This document shows, piece by piece, positions 1 through 6,737 of a stretch of DNA of 10,379 nt. The notes under the pieces are model-generated. The model saw only the letters and a list, made by a program, of their open reading frames with translations, did not search any database and was not told the origin of the DNA. The stretch spans positions 1 to 10,379 of the forward strand of contig SKKJ01000367.1 of the NCBI GenBank assembly GCA_007121575.1, written 5' to 3'. The stretch's first letter is position 1. Every line of letters begins with the position of its first letter. This DNA comes from Natronomonas sp. Its GTDB lineage: Archaea > Halobacteriota > Halobacteria > Halobacteriales > Haloarculaceae. Made by a program: the position numbers and the translations under genes.

Positions 1-534
1 CCAGCCGGTCGGCAGTTCCGCCGTAGCGTTCTCGATGATCTCGTGCAGGACGCGGTTCGACTCGCTGGCTTCGCTGCCGCCTTTGAGGATGACCGCATTG
101 CCGGATTTCAACGCGAGGGCGGCGATCTGGACGAGCGCGTCGGGTCGGGATTCGAACACCGTCGCGATGACGCCGATCGGCACGGCGACGCGGTAGAGTT
201 CGAGGTCCTCGTCGAGCTCTCGTGCTTCGAGCGTCGCCCCGAGCGGGTCGTCCTGCTCGGCGACCGATTCGACCATCCCGGCGATGTCCTCGATCTTCGC
301 ACCGTCGAGTTTCAGCCGGTCGACGAGCGCCTGGGTGTATTCCCCTCGTTCGAGCATCGTTTCGGCCGCCTCGACGTCTTTTCGGTTCGCCGCTACGATC
401 TCTGTTTCGCGTTCGCGAACCGCGTCCGCTATCGATTGTAACGCGTCGTTTCGCGTCGACTCGTCGACGTTCGCGAGCTTCAGTGCGGCGCGCTGTGCCT
501 CTGTAACCTGTGTTTCGGTGTCGTATTCACTCAT
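1..534 (-). CDS. proA: Gamma-glutamyl phosphate reductase, N-terminal part (cut by window edge)
   Basis: This enzyme reduces gamma-glutamyl phosphate with NADPH to glutamate semialdehyde, the second step of proline synthesis, in the cytoplasm. Only the first 178 codons lie in the window; the family is usually about 420-450 residues, so the half carrying the catalytic cysteine is off the left edge. Visible family features are the helical N-terminus ([11 protein letters not shown], residues 11-21), the segment [16 protein letters not shown] (118-133) and the following [17 protein letters not shown] (140-156), which match the N-terminal dinucleotide-binding region of ProA. The ATG at 532-534 is chosen because it overlaps the proB stop in the string ATGAGTGA and is preceded by GGTGA, a partial Shine-Dalgarno match, five bases upstream. 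Last gene visible of a proC-proB-proA operon. The reading frame is open to the edge, with no sign of damage. Confidence 0.95.
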   Translation of the reverse strand, partial: MSEYDTETQVTEAQRAALKLANVDESTRNDALQSIADAVRERETEIVAANRKDVEAAETMLERGEYTQALVDRLKLDGAKIEDIAGMVESVAEQDDPLGATLEARELDEDLELYRVAVPIGVIATVFESRPDALVQIAALALKSGNAVILKGGSEASESNRVLHEIIENATAELPTGW

Positions 535-1375
535 CGGTCTCACCGTTTGTGGGAATAAACAGCGTTCCAGTCGGTTGCTCGTCGGCGATTTTCGCTAATA
601 CGTCGGGCGTGGTGGAGCCGGCGATGATCACCGGGATCCCGTGCGTGCTCACGTCTCGGGCCCCTTCGACTTTGGTTTTGATTCCGCCGAACCGTGCCGT
701 CGTCGAGCCGTTAATGAGCCGTTCGACCGCCTCGTAGTTCGCGCCGACAGCTTCGATCAACTCGGCGTCGTCGTCGTGTTTCGGGTTGCCGGTATAGACG
801 CCGTCGACGTCGGTCAGCGTCACCAACAGTTCGACGTCGATGCCGGTCGCGACCGACGCCGAAAGCATGTCGTTATCGCCGATCTGTAGCTCCTCTCTCG
901 CGACCGCGTCGTTTTCGTTGATGATCGGCACGACGTCCCACGCCAACAGCGTCTCGACGGTCTTTTTGAAGTTTCGGAAGCGCTCCGGGTTGTCGAGATC
1001 TTTCCCGGTCAAGAGGATCTGTGCGACGTCTTGGTCGTATCGTTCGAAACTCTGGGTGTAATGGCGCATCAACAGCCCCTGTCCGACGGTCGAAAGCGCC
1101 TGGGTCTCTTCGATCGACCCGTTTTCCCGGTCGAGTCGACCTTTGCCGGCCCCGACCGCGCCCGATGAGATCAAAATGACGTCTTTGCCTCGTTCGCGCA
1201 GATCCATGATATCGGCGACCAGTTTATCGAGTTTCACGCGGTCGAGTCGCGAATCCTCGTCGGTGAGCGAGTTCGTCCCGGCTTTGACGACGACGAGATC
1301 CGCACCGGCGGCTCGTGCCCGTGCGGTTTCGACGGTTTCGGAATCGATCGCGTCGATGGTCGTTGTCTCACTCAT
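527..1375 (-). CDS. proB: Glutamate 5-kinase, short form without PUA domain
   Basis: Phosphorylates L-glutamate with ATP to gamma-glutamyl phosphate, the first committed step of proline synthesis. The 282-residue protein is an amino-acid-kinase fold: [10 protein letters not shown] (28-37), [14 protein letters not shown] (68-81), INENDAV (152-158), GDNDMLSA (166-173), [11 protein letters not shown] (188-198) and [10 protein letters not shown] (227-236) are the expected nucleotide- and substrate-binding segments. It ends soon after the kinase domain (GTLFIP, 270-275), so the C-terminal PUA domain of the E. coli type (about 367 residues) is absent. The frame is open a further 18 codons upstream, but the ATG at 1373-1375 is preferred: it gives the usual haloarchaeal MSE-type N-terminus, overlaps the proC stop by eight bases and has GAGG nine bases upstream. 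Feedback inhibition by proline is a family property that cannot be judged from sequence here. Confidence 0.96.
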   Translation of the reverse strand: MSETTTIDAIDSETVETARARAAGADLVVVKAGTNSLTDEDSRLDRVKLDKLVADIMDLRERGKDVILISSGAVGAGKGRLDRENGSIEETQALSTVGQGLLMRHYTQSFERYDQDVAQILLTGKDLDNPERFRNFKKTVETLLAWDVVPIINENDAVAREELQIGDNDMLSASVATGIDVELLVTLTDVDGVYTGNPKHDDDAELIEAVGANYEAVERLINGSTTARFGGIKTKVEGARDVSTHGIPVIIAGSTTPDVLAKIADEQPTGTLFIPTNGETDE

Positions 1376-2144
1376 CGTCGAACGCCTCGGCGAGTTCCTT
1401 CGATCGTCGTTCGGCCGCCCCGACGGCATCGATAACCGCCTTGTCGGCGCTGCTGTCCCACAGCACTTCCATCCCTTCGATCGTCGTTCCGTTCGGCGAA
1501 CAGACCGCGTCGATGAGCTCGTCGACGCTTCTGTCGTCTCGAAGAACGGTTTCGGCAGCGCCTTTGAAGGTCTGTGCGGCGAGCGTCTCCGCTTGCTCCG
1601 GTTCGAGGCCGCCCTCGACGCCGGCGTCTTTCATCGCGTCGATGAGATAGAACGCGAAGGCCGGTCCGCTTCCGTTGACGGCGGTCGAGATGTCCATCAA
1701 CTCCTCATCGATCTCGATGTATTCGCCGACGTCGTCCAGCAGTTCTCTAACCTCATCGGTAAGCCCGTCTTCGGTGGCCGCTGCGGCCATATCACGGGTT
1801 TCGGCCGCGAGGTTCGGCATGATCCGCACGACCGATGCGTCGGTTCGGTTCGCGACGAACTCTCTGGAGACGCCCGCCGCGATGGTGATCAGCGTCTGAT
1901 CGCCCGAGAGATCGAGGTCGTCGAGCACGATCTCGACGATGCTCGGTTTGACCGCGAGAATCACGACGTCCGTCTCTCTTGCCGCGTCGATATCGTCGGT
2001 CGTTTCCGTGGCGTCCGCTTCGACTGCCTCGAGTGCTTCCGGATCGAGATCGATCGCAATTAAGTGATGAGAGTCGCTCTGGGCGAGCCCTTTTAAAAAG
2101 GCTCCCCCCATGTTTCCGCAACCGATTACGCTCACTCGTGTCAT
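1368..2144 (-). CDS. proC: Pyrroline-5-carboxylate reductase
   Basis: Reduces 1-pyrroline-5-carboxylate to L-proline with NAD(P)H, the last step of proline synthesis. The 258-residue protein has the N-terminal Rossmann motif GCGNMG (8-13), AVKP (64-67), RIMPN (107-111), and the C-terminal dimerisation and active-site signature AVNGSGPAF (155-163) and [10 protein letters not shown] (216-225). The bacterial consensus usually reads PGGTT in the last motif; PNGTT here is a mild variant. The ATG at 2142-2144 is chosen because [13 protein letters not shown] begins directly with the first beta strand; the much longer open frame upstream runs antisense to the proline dehydrogenase gene and is not plausible coding. 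First gene of the proCBA operon, overlapping proB by eight bases. A weak TATA-like element lies 28-31 bases upstream, consistent with a leaderless or nearly leaderless message. Confidence 0.96.
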   Translation of the reverse strand: MTRVSVIGCGNMGGAFLKGLAQSDSHHLIAIDLDPEALEAVEADATETTDDIDAARETDVVILAVKPSIVEIVLDDLDLSGDQTLITIAAGVSREFVANRTDASVVRIMPNLAAETRDMAAAATEDGLTDEVRELLDDVGEYIEIDEELMDISTAVNGSGPAFAFYLIDAMKDAGVEGGLEPEQAETLAAQTFKGAAETVLRDDRSVDELIDAVCSPNGTTIEGMEVLWDSSADKAVIDAVGAAERRSKELAEAFDDE

Positions 2145-2170
2145 CTTACACGTACCGAGTGGATCGAAAG

Positions 2171-2176
2171 CTATAC
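2171..2176 (-). promoter_or_regulatory. Candidate TATA element of the proCBA operon
   Basis: On the minus strand the sequence GTATAG is centred about 29 bases before the proC ATG, the distance expected for a haloarchaeal TATA box of a transcript with a leader of only a few bases. The match to the usual TTTAWA-like consensus is weak. Because TATA is palindromic, the same bases could also serve the divergent proline dehydrogenase gene, which has no obvious AT-rich element at its own -27 position; that would imply a leader of roughly 30 bases. Placement is by spacing only. Confidence 0.35.
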
Positions 2177-2182
2177 CAACTA

Positions 2183-2205
2183 CGGTTTTCGACGCCGAAA
2201 GACCG
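2183..2205. promoter_or_regulatory. Imperfect inverted repeat between proC and proline dehydrogenase (possible operator)
   Basis: The arm CGGTTTTCG (2183-2191) and the arm CGAAAGACCG (2196-2205) are reverse complements apart from one extra base in the second arm, separated by four bases. The element sits in the 87-base divergent spacer, 39 bases or more upstream of proC and 27 bases or more upstream of the proline dehydrogenase start, covering the expected promoter position of the latter. A dimeric regulator, for example of the Lrp/AsnC type common in haloarchaea, could bind it and coordinate the two directions. No regulator gene is in the window, so this is inference from position and symmetry only. 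Confidence 0.3.
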
Positions 2206-2231
2206 AGGTTCGTTCGAGACCTATCTCCGGT

Positions 2232-3071
2232 ATGCTTCCGCCGATCGTCCGGCGTTTCGTCGCCGGAACCGACGCTCCTGCCGCGATCGAGCACGTCAGA
2301 CAGTGTAACACCGACGGAATCGGTGGGATCGTCAATCTCCTCGGAGAGCATTACGAACACCGCGCTTCGGCCGATGCCGACGTGCGTCTCTATCAAGACT
2401 TAATTCGGGCGATGGACGACGCCGGTGTGAACGGTTGCATCTCCGTTAAGCCATCACAGATCGGGCTTGGCGTTAGCCGGGAAGCCTTCGAGGAGAATCT
2501 CTCGATGGTTATCGAGACTGCACAGGAGCACGACCGATTCGTCTGGATCGATATGGAGGATCACACGACGACCGATGCGACGCTCGACGCCTTCGAGACG
2601 CACGCGAAGGCGACTGACGACGCTGTCGGCGTCTGCGTTCAGGCCAACTTAAAACGAACCGCGGAGGATCTCGAACGGCTCGCGGCGATTCCGGGGAAGA
2701 TTCGGCTGGTGAAAGGTGCCTACGACGAACCGCCATCGATCGCGTACACGTCCCGAGCCGCCGTCGATGATGCGTATCGTGAGTTGCTCGAATTCGGCTT
2801 CAGGGAATTCGATGGCAGAATCGCCGTCGGCAGTCACGATCCAGCGGTGATCTCGCTGGCCGCGGATCTTCACGCCGAGTACGGCACCGAGTACGAGGTG
2901 CAGATGCTGATGGGCGTCCGCGAGGACGCACAGCGCGAACTCGCCGCGGCGGGCGTCCCGACGTATCAGTATATCCCCTACGGGAAGAAGTGGCTCTCGT
3001 ACCTTTATCGGCGGATCAGAGAGCGACGATCGAACGCGCTGTTCGCTCTACGGGCCGTTCTCGGCCGATAA
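2232..3071 (+). CDS. Proline dehydrogenase (single-domain, FAD-dependent)
   Basis: Oxidises L-proline to pyrroline-5-carboxylate, passing electrons through FAD to the membrane quinone pool, the first step of proline catabolism. The 279-residue protein covers one TIM-barrel PRODH domain, like the Bacillus and Thermus monofunctional enzymes and unlike the large bacterial PutA fusion. Recognisable blocks are VNLLGEH (34-40), ISVKPSQIGLG (70-80), WIDMED (105-110), RLVKGAY (158-164), GSHD (200-203), VQMLMGVRED (223-232) and YIPYGKKW (247-254) followed by YRRIRER (259-265); the paired arginines 260 and 261 correspond to those that bind the proline carboxylate in PutA. The ATG at 2232 gives the typical short N-terminus; no Shine-Dalgarno is evident. 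It is divergent from proCBA and followed after 44 bases by an aldehyde dehydrogenase that plausibly takes the product onwards. Confidence 0.95.
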   Translation: MLPPIVRRFVAGTDAPAAIEHVRQCNTDGIGGIVNLLGEHYEHRASADADVRLYQDLIRAMDDAGVNGCISVKPSQIGLGVSREAFEENLSMVIETAQEHDRFVWIDMEDHTTTDATLDAFETHAKATDDAVGVCVQANLKRTAEDLERLAAIPGKIRLVKGAYDEPPSIAYTSRAAVDDAYRELLEFGFREFDGRIAVGSHDPAVISLAADLHAEYGTEYEVQMLMGVREDAQRELAAAGVPTYQYIPYGKKWLSYLYRRIRERRSNALFALRAVLGR

Positions 3072-3086
3072 GATCCGGGGAACGAC

Positions 3087-3092
3087 GTTTTA
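3087..3092 (+). promoter_or_regulatory. Candidate TATA element before the aldehyde dehydrogenase
   Basis: GTTTTA lies in the 44-base gap after proline dehydrogenase, centred about 26 bases before the aldehyde dehydrogenase ATG. This is the right place for a TATA box producing a leaderless transcript, so the dehydrogenase could be transcribed independently as well as by read-through. The remainder of the gap shows no Shine-Dalgarno sequence. Confidence 0.4.
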
Positions 3093-3115
3093 CGCATTCG
3101 CTGTCAATACATCAC

Positions 3116-4627
3116 ATGGCGTCACACGCGCACTACATCGACGGCAAATGGGTCGACGGCGAGACGACGTTCGAGAGTCGAAACCCGACGAACGGCGAGT
3201 CGCTCGGCGAATTCCCTCGCGGCGCAGAAGCCGATGTGGCGGCGGCGGTCGAGGCTGCAGAAACGGCCTTCGAGGGGTGGCGAGGACGTTCGTATATCGA
3301 TCGCGCGGAGCATCTCTGGGACGTGTATACCGGGCTTAAAAACCGAACTGACGAGCTCGGCGAACTCGTCTCCCGCGAGTGTGGAAAAGAGATCGGAGAA
3401 GGCCGGGCTGACGTCGTCGAGGCCGCTCATATGGTCGAATGGGCGGCTGGCAACGCCCGGCACCCACACGGCGATGTCGTCCCGAGCGAGATCGCGAAAA
3501 AGGACGCCTACATGCGTCGAAAACCTCGGGGTGTCGTCGGCTGTATCACGCCGTGGAACTTCCCGGTCGCGATCCCGTTTTGGCACATGGCAGTCGCGTT
3601 GGTCGAGGGAAACACCGTCGTCTGGAAACCCGCCGAACAGACGCCGAAATGCGCTCACACGATCGCGGAACTGATGGTGGAGGCTGGAATCCCCGACGGC
3701 GTGTTCAACATGGTTCAGGGATACGGCGAGGCCGGGGCGGCGCTCGTCGACCACGACGCCGTCGATACCGTTCTCTTTACCGGAAGCGCCGAGGTCGGAC
3801 ACGAGATCGCCGGCAAGGTCGGCGGTCGGCCGGGCAAACTCGCAGCCTGTGAAATGGGCGGAAAAAACGCCGTCGTCATCACTGAGGCGGCCGATCTCGA
3901 CCTCGCCGTTCCGGCAGCCGTCCTTTCGGCGTTCAAAACGACCGGCCAGCGCTGTGTTTCGGCCGAGCGACTCATCGTCCACACCGACGTGTACGACGAG
4001 TTCAAATCCCGATTCGTCGAGGCGGCCGAAGCGGTATCGATTGGCAACCCCCTCGATGAAGGAACGTTTATGGGTCCATTGATCGAGGCCGAGCACCGCG
4101 AGAAAGTGCTGTCGTACAACAACCTCGCCCGCGAGGAGGGTGGCGAGGTACTGGTCGATCGAAGCGAGCTGGGTGCCGAAGAAATTCCTGACGGTTCTGC
4201 TTCGGGCCACTGGAGCGGTCCGTTCGTGTACGAAACCGAGTACGACCCCGACATGCGGTGTCTTCACGAGGAGGTGTTCGGCCCCCACGTCGCGTTGATC
4301 GAGTACGACGGGGGAATCGAGCACGCGGTTGAACTCCAAAACTCGACACTCTACGGACTCGCCGGATCGATTATCAGCGAGGATTATCGACAGATCAACT
4401 ACTATCGCGATCACGCCGAGTTGGGATTAGCCTACGGCAATCTCCCGTGTATCGGCGCGGAGGTTCAACTCCCGTTCGGCGGGGTGAAAAAGTCCGGCAA
4501 CGGCTATCCCTCCGCCCGCGAGATCATCGAAGCCGTGACCGAACGGACCGCGTGGACGCTGAATAACGCCGAGGAGATCGAACTGGCGCAGGGGCTCTCC
4601 GCGGAGTTGAAAACCGCGGAACGATAG
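3116..4627 (+). CDS. NAD(P)-dependent aldehyde dehydrogenase, probable P5C (glutamate semialdehyde) dehydrogenase
   Basis: A 503-residue member of the aldehyde dehydrogenase superfamily. Seen directly: cofactor and oxyanion segment TPWNFP (145-150, Asn148), WKPAEQTP (170-177), FTGS (221-224), the general-base Glu246 in CEMGGKN, the nucleophile Cys280 in GQRCVSAERL, EEVFGP (385-390) and LPFGGVKKSGNG (452-463). All catalytic residues are present. Its position directly after proline dehydrogenase, on the same strand with a 44-base gap, makes oxidation of glutamate gamma-semialdehyde (open form of P5C) to glutamate the most likely job. Sequence alone does not prove this: the C-terminal block with IGAEVQLPFGG is reminiscent of semialdehyde dehydrogenases acting on other amino-acid aldehydes. 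Start chosen at ATG 3116, which gives MASHAHYIDGKWVDG, the standard first strand; a 42-codon upstream extension would overlap the previous gene and has non-family sequence. Confidence 0.93.
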   Translation: MASHAHYIDGKWVDGETTFESRNPTNGESLGEFPRGAEADVAAAVEAAETAFEGWRGRSYIDRAEHLWDVYTGLKNRTDELGELVSRECGKEIGEGRADVVEAAHMVEWAAGNARHPHGDVVPSEIAKKDAYMRRKPRGVVGCITPWNFPVAIPFWHMAVALVEGNTVVWKPAEQTPKCAHTIAELMVEAGIPDGVFNMVQGYGEAGAALVDHDAVDTVLFTGSAEVGHEIAGKVGGRPGKLAACEMGGKNAVVITEAADLDLAVPAAVLSAFKTTGQRCVSAERLIVHTDVYDEFKSRFVEAAEAVSIGNPLDEGTFMGPLIEAEHREKVLSYNNLAREEGGEVLVDRSELGAEEIPDGSASGHWSGPFVYETEYDPDMRCLHEEVFGPHVALIEYDGGIEHAVELQNSTLYGLAGSIISEDYRQINYYRDHAELGLAYGNLPCIGAEVQLPFGGVKKSGNGYPSAREIIEAVTERTAWTLNNAEEIELAQGLSAELKTAER

Positions 4628-4684
4628 CTCGAAGCGACCTCGGCTGATCGCATCGAAGCGCAACCGTTTCGGTCTGCCCACGCG

Positions 4685-4690
4685 TTTTTT
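4685..4690 (+). terminator. Short T-tract after the aldehyde dehydrogenase
   Basis: A run of six T starts 58 bases after the aldehyde dehydrogenase stop and ends seven bases before the next ATG. Archaeal transcription often ends at plain oligo-T tracts without a hairpin, so this is a possible weak terminator. It is too close to the following start to be that gene's TATA box. No stronger terminator or promoter is visible in the 70-base gap, so read-through into the membrane protein gene remains possible. Confidence 0.25.
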
Positions 4691-4697
4691 CACTCGA

Positions 4698-5699
4698 ATG
4701 GAGCCAGCCATCGGTTCGTTGCTTCTGGGCGAGGTTCTCCCGCGAGTGGTAACGATCGCGATCGCGATCGCCGGCGGAGTCGCCTTCGCGAACGTGCTCG
4801 TCGCCTTCGGTGCGATACAGTATATCGCCGCGCTGTCGAAACCGCTGACCGGACCCGCAAACCTCCCGGACGAGGTCGGAAGCGCGATTTTGACCACCGC
4901 GGCCTCGACGACCGCTGGCTACGGAATGCTGGCTGAGTACCGCGACTCCGGACTGCTCGACGATCGCGCCACGCTCGTCGCCGTCACGATCAACACGTTC
5001 TTCGGCTTCGTCCAGCACATCTTCACCTTTTACGCGCCGGTGTTGATCCCGATCCTCGGGCTCAAAGTCGGCCTGTTGTACGTCGGGACGAGGGCCGGTA
5101 TCTCGCTCGCGATCACGATCACCGGCGTCGTCGCCGGCGCGCTCTTGCTGTCGTCGCGAAACGTCGATCCGAACGCGATGTCCGAAACCGACGACGCGGA
5201 TCGTCCCGACTCCGAAGCGCGAACCGACGGCGGTGACGTCCGGACGACCCGCGAGAAACTGCTCGATTCCGGCCGGAGCGGGATTGAGAAGACGTGGGAC
5301 ATCCTGCCGCGGCTGGCGATCGTCTACACGCTCGTGGTCGTGTTGACGACGTACTACGACCTCGAATCGCTCACGGGTGGGGCGGCCGATCCGCTCGCCG
5401 CTATGACGGGGCTTCCGAGCGCTGCGGTCCCCGTGATCGTTATTTACGCGTTCGATACGACGAGCGGCGCGTTGGCCATCGCGCCGCTGATCGCCGACGG
5501 CGTGTTCACCGCGCAAACGGCTGTCGTCACGTTGCTCATCGGCGGCATCGTCTCCTTCACCGTTTCGACGTTTAAGCGATCGATCCCGTTTCAGTACGGG
5601 ATCTGGGGCGCGGAGTTCGGCACGAAGGTGATCATCGTCAACACGTCGTTGAAAATAGTTTGGATCTCTATCGCGGTGATCGGTTTGCTGTCGCTTTGA
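4698..5699 (+). CDS. Nucleoside-recognition (Gate) family multi-pass membrane protein
   Basis: A 333-residue integral membrane protein with about eight hydrophobic segments (roughly residues 13-40, 62-78, 92-120, 126-152, 202-219, 242-258, 272-292, 309-331), split into two halves by a hydrophilic, acidic loop at about 155-198. The resemblance is to the 'nucleoside recognition domain' Gate proteins of haloarchaea, a fold shared with concentrative nucleoside transporters and spore-maturation proteins SpmA/SpmB; I base this on overall pattern (SAILTTAASTTAGYGML, FKRSIPFQYGIWGAEFG) rather than on a diagnostic catalytic motif. Substrate and direction of transport are unknown, and the name should not be read as proof of nucleoside transport. 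It follows the proline catabolic genes by 70 bases and could be co-transcribed with them. The ATG at 4698 is the only good start before the first membrane segment; no Shine-Dalgarno is seen. Confidence 0.8.
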   Translation: MEPAIGSLLLGEVLPRVVTIAIAIAGGVAFANVLVAFGAIQYIAALSKPLTGPANLPDEVGSAILTTAASTTAGYGMLAEYRDSGLLDDRATLVAVTINTFFGFVQHIFTFYAPVLIPILGLKVGLLYVGTRAGISLAITITGVVAGALLLSSRNVDPNAMSETDDADRPDSEARTDGGDVRTTREKLLDSGRSGIEKTWDILPRLAIVYTLVVVLTTYYDLESLTGGAADPLAAMTGLPSAAVPVIVIYAFDTTSGALAIAPLIADGVFTAQTAVVTLLIGGIVSFTVSTFKRSIPFQYGIWGAEFGTKVIIVNTSLKIVWISIAVIGLLSL

Positions 5700-5725
5700 A
5701 CAGATTCAACGCGATCGCCGTCCGG

Positions 5726-5731
5726 TTTTAT
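5726..5731 (+). promoter_or_regulatory. Candidate TATA element of the D-2-hydroxyacid dehydrogenase gene
   Basis: TTTTAT is centred 28-29 bases before the ATG at 5757 in an otherwise GC-rich 57-base gap, matching a haloarchaeal TATA box for a leaderless message. There is no Shine-Dalgarno sequence near the start, which agrees with leaderless translation and suggests this gene is transcribed separately from the membrane protein gene upstream. Confidence 0.5.
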
Positions 5732-5756
5732 CCTCTCTCGCTCACACTGAGCGGAT

Positions 5757-6728
5757 ATGTCCGAACCGACCGTCCTCATTCACCAATCGGTGCGTGGGAC
5801 CCACTGGTTGAACGCTGAAACGCTCCGGGAGGAAATCCTCGACCGCGATGGATCGATCGATCTGCGGCTCGCTCGAACAGCCGAGGAAGCCGCCGAATGC
5901 GCGCCGCACGTCGACGTGTTACTCTCTTCGTACGTCGAGCCGTGGTTGTTGGACGAACTGTCGTCTCTGCGGTGGATCCAGGCGTTGAGCGCCGGCATCG
6001 ACACGTTCGATCCCGAAACCGTCGAAACGATCGAAGCGCGCGATATCCCGCTGACGAACGCCGCGGGTGCCCACGCACAACCCGCCGCAGAGCAGGTGCT
6101 CGGATATATGCTCACGTTCGAACGGCGGTTCCGATCGGCGTTCGAGAATCAGCGCCGCGGATGCTGGGAGCGGTATCAACCCGGCGAACTCGCCGGAAAG
6201 ACGCTCGCCGTCGTCGGTCTCGGCGAGATCGGAACACGAACGGCCGAACTCGCCGCGGCGGTCGGGATGGACGTCGTCGGAATAAAACGTGATACGTCGG
6301 TCGAAATCGATGCGGTCGGGACGCTCTATGAACCGGACGCGCTTTCGGACGTTCTGATCGATTCGTCGTACGTCCTGCTCTCGTGTCCGCTCACCGACGA
6401 AACCCGAGGGATGATCGGCCGCGAGGAGATCGGTTCGATGCGCGACGATGCGGTGTTGATCAACGTCGCGCGCGGAGCGATCGTCGACGAACCCGCACTG
6501 ATCGAAGCGCTCCAGCAGCGGACGATCCGTGGCGCGGCACTCGACGTATTCACGACGGAGCCGCTGGAGGGCGACTCGACGCTGTGGGATCTCTCTAACG
6601 TTATCCTCACTCCGCATAACCTCGGCTCGTCGCCCGAACTACCGACACGCATCGCGGAGATATTCCTCGAAAATTACGGGATGTTCCTGGAGGGCGAGAC
6701 CGAACGCATGCGAAACCGGGTTCGCTAA
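5757..6728 (+). CDS. D-isomer-specific 2-hydroxyacid dehydrogenase
   Basis: A 323-residue NAD(P)-dependent reductase of 2-oxoacids to D-2-hydroxyacids. The N- and C-terminal parts form the substrate domain around a central Rossmann domain. Seen: HAQPAAEQVLGYML (106-119), the dinucleotide motif GLGEIG (154-159), Arg239 in NVARGAIVDE, Glu268 in TTEPL and His287 in TPHN, which are the expected catalytic Arg, Glu and His. After the second strand the sequence GIKRDTS (175-181) has basic residues where NAD-specific members usually carry an acidic one, suggesting NADPH. The substrate cannot be read from the sequence. Because it converges on a glycerate kinase gene with only nine bases between the stops, hydroxypyruvate or glyoxylate reduction is an attractive guess, but broad 2-oxoacid activity (as known for haloarchaeal relatives) is equally possible. 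Phosphoglycerate dehydrogenase is unlikely, since no C-terminal ACT domain is present. Confidence 0.92.
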   Translation: MSEPTVLIHQSVRGTHWLNAETLREEILDRDGSIDLRLARTAEEAAECAPHVDVLLSSYVEPWLLDELSSLRWIQALSAGIDTFDPETVETIEARDIPLTNAAGAHAQPAAEQVLGYMLTFERRFRSAFENQRRGCWERYQPGELAGKTLAVVGLGEIGTRTAELAAAVGMDVVGIKRDTSVEIDAVGTLYEPDALSDVLIDSSYVLLSCPLTDETRGMIGREEIGSMRDDAVLINVARGAIVDEPALIEALQQRTIRGAALDVFTTEPLEGDSTLWDLSNVILTPHNLGSSPELPTRIAEIFLENYGMFLEGETERMRNRVR

Positions 6729-6737
6729 TTCAACGCG

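Noticed and set aside
2145..2396. N-terminal extension of proC by 84 codons
   Set aside because: It runs antisense into the proline dehydrogenase gene, and [13 protein letters not shown] at 2144 is the natural start of the Rossmann fold.
2990..3115. A 42-codon N-terminal extension of the aldehyde dehydrogenase frame, overlapping proline dehydrogenase
   Set aside because: The extension is Arg-rich, unlike the family, and reads through the end of another gene; the ATG at 3116 gives the standard N-terminus and has a TATA candidate in the right place.
3122..4414. Long 430-codon open frame on the minus strand opposite the aldehyde dehydrogenase
   Set aside because: It is antisense to a clearly real gene and shows no family motif; long antisense frames are common in GC-rich haloarchaeal DNA.
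4754..4771. Three tandem GATCGC hexamers
   Set aside because: They encode alternating Ile-Ala in the first membrane segment of the Gate protein and look like ordinary coding bias rather than a regulatory or expanding repeat.
5919..6617. 232-codon minus-strand frame opposite the hydroxyacid dehydrogenase
   Set aside because: Shadow of the real plus-strand gene: Arg-rich composition, no recognisable domain, no promoter.
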